From Armatimonadota bacterium (GTDB taxonomy: Bacteria > Vulcanimicrobiota > JACPDS01), in the NCBI GenBank assembly GCA_016183885.1, contig JACPDS010000205.1:1-10944 (forward strand): a stretch of DNA of 10,944 nucleotides, read 5' to 3'. The notes under the pieces were generated by a model. The model had not been told where the DNA came from and ran no database searches. It saw only the letters and a program-made list of their open reading frames with translations. A program made the position numbers and the translations under genes. Position 1 is the first letter of the stretch. Each line of letters begins with the position of its first letter. Shown here one piece after another: positions 5,721 to 10,944 of the stretch.

Positions 5721-8147
5721 TTATAATCCATCAACAAAATTTTGGCTTTTATCTTGACTTTTAAATTTTTCCAGAAGCTCTTTAATCTTCGGGTCATTTG
5801 GATCGGGATCGCGAGGAGGAGACTTCAGATTACCTTCAAAACTTTCAAGTCTTCTCTTAAGCTCTTCAACTTCAAACGTAGTTCCTTTTTTATATTTGCC
5901 TGTGTCTAAATTTAATTTATCTTGAATAAAAGCTTTAACATCAGGAGGAGTATGGGGATTATCAAGTAATGCTCTTAAAATATTTGGATTTTCAGTTACC
6001 GCTAAATCTCTTAAAACCCAAGGTTTAGCAGATTCTTGAGCTAATTTAAGTTTGTCGGCAGGTGAACGAGCTAGATCAACCTCATAAGCAAGTTTTTCTC
6101 TTTCCATTTTTTCTCGAAGCTTTTTTGTAAATCCTGAATTACTATCCTCATAAAGCTCTCCTCTTAATTCTCCTAATCTTTCTGAAAAATTACTATCCTT
6201 AGCTAACTGCTCAGTAATTTTTTCTATTGAAGAATATCCGGCAATAGGCGCTTCTTCTAATTTTCCCGAAGCTTCATGTTTACCTAAACCTCTTATCTTA
6301 TCAGCAATATCTTTTGTTCCTCCTTCTTCTACATAAGCATTAATAGATTTTTCTTTAAATTCTTTAATTGTTTTTTCAATATAATTTAGTTCTTTATAAC
6401 TATCATCCGAGATACTTAAATCTTGGCGAGTTTTAAGCCTAAATTTTTTGATTATTTCTTCAATATCATCTAAGTCCTTCAAAACTCTATCTAGGGGCAT
6501 AGAAGAAAGATTATTGACAAGAAGTAGTTCAAGTATTATTCTGGCATTACTTAATTCTCTTGCATTTACAGTAGGATATTCACTTTCAAGTTTCCCGATT
6601 CTTCGACGAAGATCATTTAACGTATCTAAATTCCATAAATGGTAATCTCCAGAAAGTCCTCCACCAACAGCTTTTGGCATATTTTCTATTTCAGGTATGA
6701 TTTTTCCATCTTTATATATGACTTCATCTAACCTATACATTCTTCTTTCAACAATTTTTTTTTCATCTAAGATTTTATCTATAGAACTTCTATCTAAACG
6801 CAAGCGTTCTTCAGTTGGAGAACCATCCGGGGGCAATTTTATTTCTTCTTTAAGAGGCAATTTTTTTTCTGCTTCTTTAGGAGCTCCAAGAACATATTTT
6901 CTTCCTCTTGAGGCTGTATAATTATTTACTTCCATTTCTTTCTGCAGCTTCTGTTGTTTGAAAAAATCTTCACGCTCAGTTTTTAAAGAATTCTCCCTAT
7001 CCCCTATCCACTTTTGCAGTCTTTCTTTTTCTTCTATATCAGAAATTTGAGCTGATTTTGATTCTTGTTCATCCTTATTTAATTTAGGAGGAATTGGTTT
7101 AGGAGTTATAGTTTTAAAATTAACTGATGGGAATTTATTAACAACTTTTTTTAAGTTAATAAGAATTTTTTCTTTAGGAGTTATAGAATTTACACTTGTA
7201 TTAATAATTTGAGCCGATGGAAAGGCTTTAAATTTGGATAAATTCCACTTAGGATTTTTAGGACCGGTAGAAACAGATGCGCCTGCCATAAACAAAGTAT
7301 AACCGGCGGCTGTACCCCATTCTTCCAGATTATTGCTCTTATAAAGTTTAATTGCTTCGTCTTTAAGAGCTTGAGGAAGAAGTTTTATAAGAAGAGGAAG
7401 ATTCTTTATAGTTTCAAGAAATCTCTCTCTGGGAGTAAGATTAGGGTTAGCTACACCTTCAAAACCCTGCGTATTTTCAGCCATTTTCTTCCATTCTTCC
7501 AAAGATAATTTTAAAGTATATTTCCGGTTTAATTCTTTAACTTTTTGAGGAGTTAATTTAAGCCCTTTTGCTTCATTAATAGCGCCTTGAATCTGTTTAG
7601 CCCTTTCACCCATTTGAGCGTAAACATCATCGTCAGAATATTTTCCGGCAAAATAATATAAAGGAGAAATAGCTAACAAGATAGGATTAAGATCGTCTTT
7701 TCTAATATCTTTATTGGTTATGAGATCCCCTGCTCCTTTAATTAGTTTAGCGTTCATATCAACTAAATCATATAAGGATTGACCGGCGCCTTCAGCTTCT
7801 TTTTCTCCAAATTTTAAAGAATCTTTTAGATGTTCGCTGGAATAATGATACTCAAGCATACGTTTTAATTGCGCAAGAGGGCGCTTTTCTTCTTCAATGT
7901 TTTTAGCGGATTTATCAATTAAATAGTTTGCTTTTTTAAACTGAGCAAAGCGTTTAGAAGAAAGTTTTTGCTTGGCTCTTAAAGTATTCATTTTGTCTAA
8001 GGCTTCCTGCTCATAAGGAGAAAGGTTTTTTCCGCTTGCGGATTTTTCTTTAAGCTTCTCGTATTTCATTTGATAAATATTTTCTATTCTTTTAAAAGCT
8101 TTCTCAATTATGTCCTTATTATTCCCTTTAATTTCAAAATTTCCCAT
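5721..8147 (-). CDS. Large uncharacterised protein, paralogue of the 336-residue protein (808 aa)
   Basis: I do not recognise this family. There is no signal peptide. Residues 1-120 are highly charged and probably helical or coiled-coil. Residues 120-287 match the protein at 9661-10671: LYDL-[VG]-DM (125-131), QMGERAK-[QK]-[IL]-QGAI (178-190), LTPQK-[VA]-KELN (198-207), GFEGV-[AT]-[DN]-PNL (228-237), then EEWGTAAGYTLFMAGAS (275-291), a short hydrophobic patch. A linker rich in Pro and Lys follows (about 345-360), then a long charged C-terminal half (365-808) with repeated Glu/Lys-rich helices. Residues 713-740 (LAVTENPNILRALLDNPHTPP, shown in part) have the NPxxxLRALLxNPxTPPxV rhythm of variant leucine-rich (LRV) or HEAT-like repeats, probably a single unit. 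No catalytic motif stands out. The common head and divergent tail recall polymorphic secreted proteins, as inference. Start chosen because MGN matches the paralogue's start; the upstream GCGGGG gives only a poor ribosome site. It lies 66 bases after the methyltransferase gene. Confidence 0.85.
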   Translation of the reverse strand: MGNFEIKGNNKDIIEKAFKRIENIYQMKYEKLKEKSASGKNLSPYEQEALDKMNTLRAKQKLSSKRFAQFKKANYLIDKSAKNIEEEKRPLAQLKRMLEYHYSSEHLKDSLKFGEKEAEGAGQSLYDLVDMNAKLIKGAGDLITNKDIRKDDLNPILLAISPLYYFAGKYSDDDVYAQMGERAKQIQGAINEAKGLKLTPQKVKELNRKYTLKLSLEEWKKMAENTQGFEGVANPNLTPRERFLETIKNLPLLIKLLPQALKDEAIKLYKSNNLEEWGTAAGYTLFMAGASVSTGPKNPKWNLSKFKAFPSAQIINTSVNSITPKEKILINLKKVVNKFPSVNFKTITPKPIPPKLNKDEQESKSAQISDIEEKERLQKWIGDRENSLKTEREDFFKQQKLQKEMEVNNYTASRGRKYVLGAPKEAEKKLPLKEEIKLPPDGSPTEERLRLDRSSIDKILDEKKIVERRMYRLDEVIYKDGKIIPEIENMPKAVGGGLSGDYHLWNLDTLNDLRRRIGKLESEYPTVNARELSNARIILELLLVNNLSSMPLDRVLKDLDDIEEIIKKFRLKTRQDLSISDDSYKELNYIEKTIKEFKEKSINAYVEEGGTKDIADKIRGLGKHEASGKLEEAPIAGYSSIEKITEQLAKDSNFSERLGELRGELYEDSNSGFTKKLREKMEREKLAYEVDLARSPADKLKLAQESAKPWVLRDLAVTENPNILRALLDNPHTPPDVKAFIQDKLNLDTGKYKKGTTFEVEELKRRLESFEGNLKSPPRDPDPNDPKIKELLEKFKSQDKSQNFVDGL

Positions 8148-8213
8148 TTTTTATTACCCCGCTTTCTAGAAAAAAGGGAGTCAGAGCTAAAGTCCTTTGG
8201 GAAGATTCCCCTT

Positions 8214-9371
8214 TCAGCAATTTTCAGGGCTAAGCTCAGGGCTTGGTTTATCGCCGTAATATTGATAATAATTTACCTTTATTTTGCCATTATATAATTT
8301 TCTTATTCTGTCAGGCTGTGAGCGTTTGAAATAATTTGGAAACAGTTCATCGGCAGTCAATACATATATAGACCATTCCGTCTTTTTTTTAAACATTTTA
8401 TGGAGAGTAATATTTATTTCATTAATTTCTTTAAATTCAGAAATTCTTTTTCCATACGGAGGATTTGTAATGATTACTCCATATGGTTTATCAATCCATA
8501 AATTTTTAATATCCTTCTGTTCAAAAACAATATCATTTTCAACGCCCGCGTTTCTGGCATTGATTTTACAAGCCTCAATATTTTTTTTGTCAATATCATA
8601 GCCAAATATCTGAAGCTTGCAATCGGACTTCAGAGCGTCATAGGCAGAGCGCCTTTCTTTTTGCCAGACTTTTTCATCAATCATCTGCCATTTTTCGGAT
8701 ACGAATTCTCTTTTCAATCCCGGAGCTATATTTCTTGCGAGCATTGCAGCCTCAATTAAAATTGTTCCTGAACCGCACATAGGGTCAATCAAGAGCCGAT
8801 CTTTATTCCAGAAACTGAGAAGAACAATCGCAGCCGCAAGCGTTTCTTTTATCGGAGCCTCCACAGACTGCGCTCTGTAGCCTCTCTTATGAAGTCCCAT
8901 CCCGGAAGTATCAATCGTTAGAAGGGCGGTGTCTTTAAGCATTGCTGCCTGTATGGTAAATTCAGGTCCTGTTTCTTTAAACCATTCAACTTTGTATTTT
9001 TCTTTTAATTTTTCAACTACTGCTTTTTTAACAATAGACTGACATGCCGAAATACTGCCCAGAGTAGATTTTACCGATTTGCCTTTTACTGTGAATTTTC
9101 CATTTTCAGGAATCAAATTTCCCCAGGGCAGGGCTTTTGTTTTTTCAAAAAGTTCATCGAAAGTAAGGGCTTTGAATTCACCAACTTTAAGAAGCACTCT
9201 GTCGGCGCATCTTAAGTATAAATTTGCTTTAGGTATATCTTCAAGAACCGCTTCAAATTCAATTTTTCCATCTGATACTTTTATAATCTCAAATCCGAGG
9301 GCTTTTAATTCGTTTTTTACAACTGCTTCAATCCCGAAAGCCGCTGTTGCAATGAGTGTAATTTTAGCCAT
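8214..9371 (-). CDS. THUMP-domain class I SAM-dependent RNA methyltransferase (RlmL/YpsC-like)
   Basis: A complete 385-residue enzyme, the size of the stand-alone RlmL-type proteins of Firmicutes (YpsC-like) and about equal to the N-terminal half of E. coli RlmKL. It should methylate guanine N2 in 23S rRNA (m2G2445 in E. coli) in the cytoplasm. Residues 1-50 form the small ferredoxin-like lead domain (TAAFGIEAVVKNELKALG), about 50-155 the THUMP RNA-binding domain, and 170-380 the UPF0020 methyltransferase domain. DPMCGSGTILIEAAM (196-210) is SAM motif I, GYDID (257-261) the acidic ribose-binding motif, and TNPPYGKR (302-309) the NPPY catalytic motif for amino methylation. AAAGGGA four bases before the ATG is a good ribosome site. 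Its codon and base use look less AT-rich than the glycan genes. It sits between two paralogous unknown genes, so it may be there by chance or by insertion. rRNA target inferred from the family. Confidence 0.92.
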   Translation of the reverse strand: MAKITLIATAAFGIEAVVKNELKALGFEIIKVSDGKIEFEAVLEDIPKANLYLRCADRVLLKVGEFKALTFDELFEKTKALPWGNLIPENGKFTVKGKSVKSTLGSISACQSIVKKAVVEKLKEKYKVEWFKETGPEFTIQAAMLKDTALLTIDTSGMGLHKRGYRAQSVEAPIKETLAAAIVLLSFWNKDRLLIDPMCGSGTILIEAAMLARNIAPGLKREFVSEKWQMIDEKVWQKERRSAYDALKSDCKLQIFGYDIDKKNIEACKINARNAGVENDIVFEQKDIKNLWIDKPYGVIITNPPYGKRISEFKEINEINITLHKMFKKKTEWSIYVLTADELFPNYFKRSQPDRIRKLYNGKIKVNYYQYYGDKPSPELSPENC

Positions 9372-9374
9372 ATT

Positions 9375-9381
9375 TCCCTTT
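9375..9381 (-). promoter_or_regulatory. Ribosome binding site of the RNA methyltransferase gene
   Basis: AAAGGGA on the minus strand, four bases before the ATG at 9371. It lies within the 19-base gap to the restored stop of the upstream gene (9391-9393), which suggests the two genes share a transcript. Confidence 0.6.
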
Positions 9382-9390
9382 CGACTAGCT

Positions 9391-9665
9391 TCAGGGCAAG
9401 TTTACTTTCCTATTGAATTTATTCTGGTATTTAGGATCATGGGGGTTAGTAGTAATTACCTCTCCATTAGAGTATTTACTAACTACTTTTCCATCACGGT
9501 ATCTAGTAACTGTAGTTCCATTATGGTATTGGTATTTAGTAGCTGCATCTCCACCAAAGTATTCAGCAACTATATCTCCAGAGGAGGAGATATAACATTA
9601 GTACTTGCGGGCTTTTCTGTCTTATTTAGCGTTTTACTTGCTGCATCATTAAGTTTTGGTTCAGG
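9391..9665 (-). pseudogene. Frameshifted C-terminal tail of the 336-residue protein, with Tyr/Asn-Gly repeats
   Basis: This stretch is coding-like in two successive minus-strand frames. From 9665 one frame reads PEPKLNDAASKTLNKTEKPA and on to ...ISPPLEI, with a stop at 9570-9572. From about 9579 the frame used by the upstream gene reads GDIVAEYFGGDAATKYQYHN, followed by two nine-residue repeats of the form V-[TS]-[RK]-Y-x-[DN]-G-x-V, and ends in TGA at 9391-9393. Dropping one A from the A7 run (9666-9672) and adding one base near 9580 makes everything one frame with 9661-10671: 10671 to 9391 is 1281 bases, exactly 427 codons. No start codon suits the piece on its own. Such short YxxG-type repeats occur in MORN-like and RHS-like surface proteins; the assignment is uncertain. 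Either two sequencing errors or two real compensating mutations. Confidence 0.75.
9457..9543 (-). repeat. Tandem 27-33 base coding repeats (Tyr...Asn/Asp-Gly)
   Basis: Three tandem units on the minus strand: 9543-9511 (33 bases, degenerate), 9510-9484 and 9483-9457 (27 bases each). Each begins with GYTA-type codons and contains ATAC followed by AATGGA or GATGGA, encoding Tyr-x-(Asn/Asp)-Gly at a period of nine residues. Differences between units fall largely in codon ends, which supports selection on the protein. Confidence 0.7.
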
Positions 9666-10671
9666 TTTTTTTGAGGGGGAGGGCATTAAATAATCTATTT
9701 TCAAATTCTTTTTGTTTAAGTTGTTGTTCCAAAAATTTTTTTTCTCTCAGTCTTGCTCCTACTTCTTCATTAGTAACTTGGGGAATTATTTCAGGTTTAG
9801 GAGGGTTAAGTTCGTTAAGTTTTTGGGGGATTATTTCATGTTTAAGAGATTCAAGTTTTAGAGGGATTATTTTAGGTTTAGGAAATTTAAGAGGAATCTT
9901 AACAAGATTAGATATTTCAGCCCCTGTTTCTCCTATTTTTTCTAAAGAAGTAGCAGCCTTAAGACCGATAGAGCTTATACCCCTGCCTAATCCGCCAGGG
10001 ATTGGAAGCATTGCAGCAATAGCAGCCAAGTTATAACCAATAGCTTCGCCCCATTCTTTTGGATCATTACTTTGAGATAATTTATGAGCTTCATCTAATA
10101 TAGCTTTAGGAATATGCTCTAGATTAGCGGCAATATGGCTTGCATTTTCAAGAGTTTTCTTTCGAAAACTAAGATTAGGGTCAGTTACTCCTTCAAATCC
10201 TTCCATTCTGGAAAGCTTTTGATAAGCTTTAAAACTTAAATTTAAGCCATATTTCTGATTTAATTCTTTTGCTTTTTGAGGAGTTAATTTAGCTACAGAT
10301 GTTTTTAATTCATAAATTGCCCCTTGCAATTTCTTAGCCCGTTCTCCCATTTGTAAATGGATATCATCTTTAGAATGTTTATTAGCAACAATTTTAACTC
10401 CTGATTTACCAACTTTAATTATCATATCCCCTAAATCATATAAATTTTGGGCAATGCCGTTTTTTACGCCTTTAAGAGATTCCCAGGTATCTTTTTTAAT
10501 TAAAATTGGAAATAAAGTATCACCTGCCGTTTCCAGAGCTAATTTTATTTGTTCTCTTTTATAGCTTTCGTTGAGCTTCTTTAATCTTTCTTTGCTTCTT
10601 AAATGAAGCTCATCCTCTTTAATTTGAGAACTTGCTTGAGTCCCTTGAATTTTTTTAGAAATATTTCCCAT
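9661..10671 (-). CDS. Uncharacterised protein with shared paralogue domain, C-terminus lost by frameshift (336 aa)
   Basis: I do not recognise the family, but it is clearly a paralogue of the 808-residue protein. The matching part is residues 71-216: AQNLYDLGDM (74-83), QMGERAKKLQGAI (107-119), KLTPQKAKELNQKYGLNLSF (128-147), GFEGVTDPNL (158-167), KEWGEAIGYNLAAIAAMLP (205-223). The last of these runs into PIPGGLGRGISSIG, a hydrophobic Gly/Pro-rich stretch like the linkers ahead of variable domains in secreted polymorphic proteins. Residues 262-300 repeat a [KH]-x-IIP-x-KL unit, a Pro/Lys spacer. There is no signal peptide or enzyme motif. It stops early at 9661-9663 after an A7 run; the intact form would continue to 9391 (426 residues). 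The start is well supported: AAGGAG nine bases upstream, and the same MGN opening as the paralogue. It is the first gene of its set, with a promoter-like sequence about 70 bases upstream. Confidence 0.85.
   Translation of the reverse strand: MGNISKKIQGTQASSQIKEDELHLRSKERLKKLNESYKREQIKLALETAGDTLFPILIKKDTWESLKGVKNGIAQNLYDLGDMIIKVGKSGVKIVANKHSKDDIHLQMGERAKKLQGAIYELKTSVAKLTPQKAKELNQKYGLNLSFKAYQKLSRMEGFEGVTDPNLSFRKKTLENASHIAANLEHIPKAILDEAHKLSQSNDPKEWGEAIGYNLAAIAAMLPIPGGLGRGISSIGLKAATSLEKIGETGAEISNLVKIPLKFPKPKIIPLKLESLKHEIIPQKLNELNPPKPEIIPQVTNEEVGARLREKKFLEQQLKQKEFENRLFNALPLKKT
9666..9672 (-). other. A7 run at the first frameshift of the 336-residue gene
   Basis: The coding strand reads CTC, seven A, CCTGAACC. 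With seven A the frame hits TGA at once; with six it continues into a Pro/Lys-rich stretch. Homopolymer runs are prone to slippage both in vivo and in sequencing, so this may be an error, a phase-variable site, or a slippery site. Confidence 0.6.
9783..9886 (-). repeat. Three imperfect coding repeats for a Pro-Lys linker
   Basis: The plus-strand core ATTATTT occurs at 9785-9791, 9830-9836 and 9866-9872, each followed by a related TnnGTTTA(A/G)GA segment. Spacings of 45 and 36 bases keep the frame. On the minus strand they encode [KE]-IIP followed by a KL or similar spacer, giving a proline-rich linker built by duplication. Confidence 0.6.
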
Positions 10672-10680
10672 ATTTACACT

Positions 10681-10686
10681 CTCCTT
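10681..10686 (-). promoter_or_regulatory. Strong Shine-Dalgarno site of the 336-residue gene
   Basis: AAGGAG on the minus strand, nine bases before the ATG at 10671. It is the best ribosome site in the window, fixes that start and implies efficient translation. Confidence 0.75.
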
Positions 10687-10739
10687 TTAATTAACTATGA
10701 TAATTTTCACGACGATTAAAAAGAAAGTAAATATCAGAA

Positions 10740-10768
10740 ATGTTAAATTATGATTAACTTTTTGTTAA
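10740..10768 (-). promoter_or_regulatory. Putative sigma-70-type promoter for the 336-residue gene set
   Basis: On the minus strand TTAACA (10768-10763) matches the -35 consensus at five of six positions. TAACAT (10745-10740) matches -10 at four of six, with a spacer of exactly 17 bases. This would give a leader of about 60 bases before the ATG. In AT-rich DNA such matches arise by chance, so it is a candidate only. Confidence 0.35.
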
Positions 10769-10777
10769 ATTTTTGTT

Positions 10778-10807
10778 GGGGTCATGGGGGGGTCAGGTCT
10801 TGCATTA
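10778..10807. other. G-rich direct repeat, possible mobile-element remnant
   Basis: GGGGTCA (10778-10784) is repeated two bases later as GGGGGGGTCA (10786-10795), followed by GGTCTTGCATTA. The patch is very unlike its AT-rich surroundings. From memory, similar GGGGTCAGGTCTTGCAT strings lie beside REP-associated or IS200-like transposase genes in many bacteria, but I cannot verify this here and see no transposase. Confidence 0.35.
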
Positions 10808-10944
10808 ACACATTTTATTTTTGCTGAAAAATTTTATTTAGACCTATTTTTTTATTTTGCAAAATGTTGGATTGCAACAGGCTGTCCGAAAATGCCAAAT
10901 AATTTCAGTGATTTTAGTGCTTTTTAAATGATTTTTTTTATTCA
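10808..10944. other. Non-coding right end of the window
   Basis: AT-rich with no ORF of note on either strand. AGACCT at 10840-10845 is the inverse of AGGTCT at 10795-10800, and TTGCAA occurs twice about 15 bases apart near 10857-10878. I see no RNA gene or recognisable element. Confidence 0.5.

Noticed and set aside
6448..6921. Two short plus-strand open frames within the 808-residue gene
   Set aside because: Antisense shadows; no ribosome sites or recognisable sequence.
8148..8213. Possible terminator between methyltransferase and 808-residue gene (GGGAA/TTCCC palindrome, then T6)
   Set aside because: The palindrome has too small a loop for a stable hairpin and is separated from the T-run by about 26 bases; evidence is too weak to call.
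8070..8297. 75-codon plus-strand open frame across the gap between two minus-strand genes
   Set aside because: It covers both gene ends in antisense, has no ribosome site, and its hydrophobic end arises from antisense AT-rich codons.
9413..9595. 60-codon plus-strand open frame
   Set aside because: Antisense to the Tyr/Asn-Gly repeats, which show protein-level periodicity on the minus strand.
9079..9693. 204-codon plus-strand open frame
   Set aside because: It lies antisense to the well-supported RNA methyltransferase and to the repeat tail; its Ser/Phe-rich translation is typical of an antisense shadow.
9656..10036. 126-codon plus-strand open frame with Gly/Ser/Leu repeats
   Set aside because: Its repeats mirror the minus-strand Pro/Lys linker repeats; it has no ribosome site and no family-like sequence.
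5721..10671. N-terminal MGN of both paralogues as an N-myristoylation signal
   Set aside because: The expected Ser/Thr position after the glycine does not fit in either protein, and this modification is not expected in bacteria.
1..10944. CRISPR arrays, tRNA or rRNA genes
   Set aside because: No regularly spaced direct repeats with unique spacers, and no tRNA-like cloverleaf or conserved rRNA sequence, were seen on either strand.

Overview
The window is a strongly AT-rich piece of a bacterial chromosome, probably from an uncultivated lineage. Every gene I can support lies on the minus strand, so transcription runs from high to low coordinates. Nothing in it fixes the phylum. Two paralogous proteins that I do not recognise and REP-like palindromes with a GTAG foot argue against a well-studied species.

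Region 1 (1-5364) is a tightly packed, translationally coupled operon for surface-polysaccharide or other glycoconjugate assembly. In transcription order it holds an extended-SDR nucleotide-sugar epimerase/dehydratase (4405-5364), a radical SAM protein with an N-terminal B12-binding-type domain (3102-4411), a second SDR sugar epimerase/reductase (2260-3105), a GT4-like glycosyltransferase (1208-2263), and another GT4 glycosyltransferase that runs off the left edge (1-1233). Each gene overlaps the next by 4 to 26 bases. The radical SAM gene is broken by one missing base at about 3433/3434, which splits an otherwise complete 436-residue protein in two.

Region 2 (5365-5720) is non-coding. It holds a 141-base element with perfect 15-base terminal inverted repeats around two oppositely oriented REP-like palindromes, followed by a separate 12-bp hairpin just past the end of the next gene.

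Region 3 (5721-10671) has three genes: an 808-residue protein (5721-8147), a THUMP-domain RlmL/YpsC-type RNA methyltransferase (8214-9371), and a 336-residue protein (9661-10671). The two flanking proteins share a domain of about 150 residues, then a hydrophobic stretch, a proline-rich linker and unrelated C-termini. The smaller one once had a longer C-terminus: 9391-9665 still encodes a Pro/Lys linker and tandem tyrosine/Asn-Gly repeats, shifted out of frame by two indels that cancel each other. Restoring both gives one 426-residue reading frame that ends 19 bases before the methyltransferase start. The common-head, variable-tail layout resembles polymorphic secreted or effector proteins, but that is inference.

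Region 4 (10672-10944) is the leader of this second gene set, with a strong ribosome binding site, a plausible sigma-70-type promoter, and a G-rich patch that may be a mobile-element remnant. No gene is visible beyond it.
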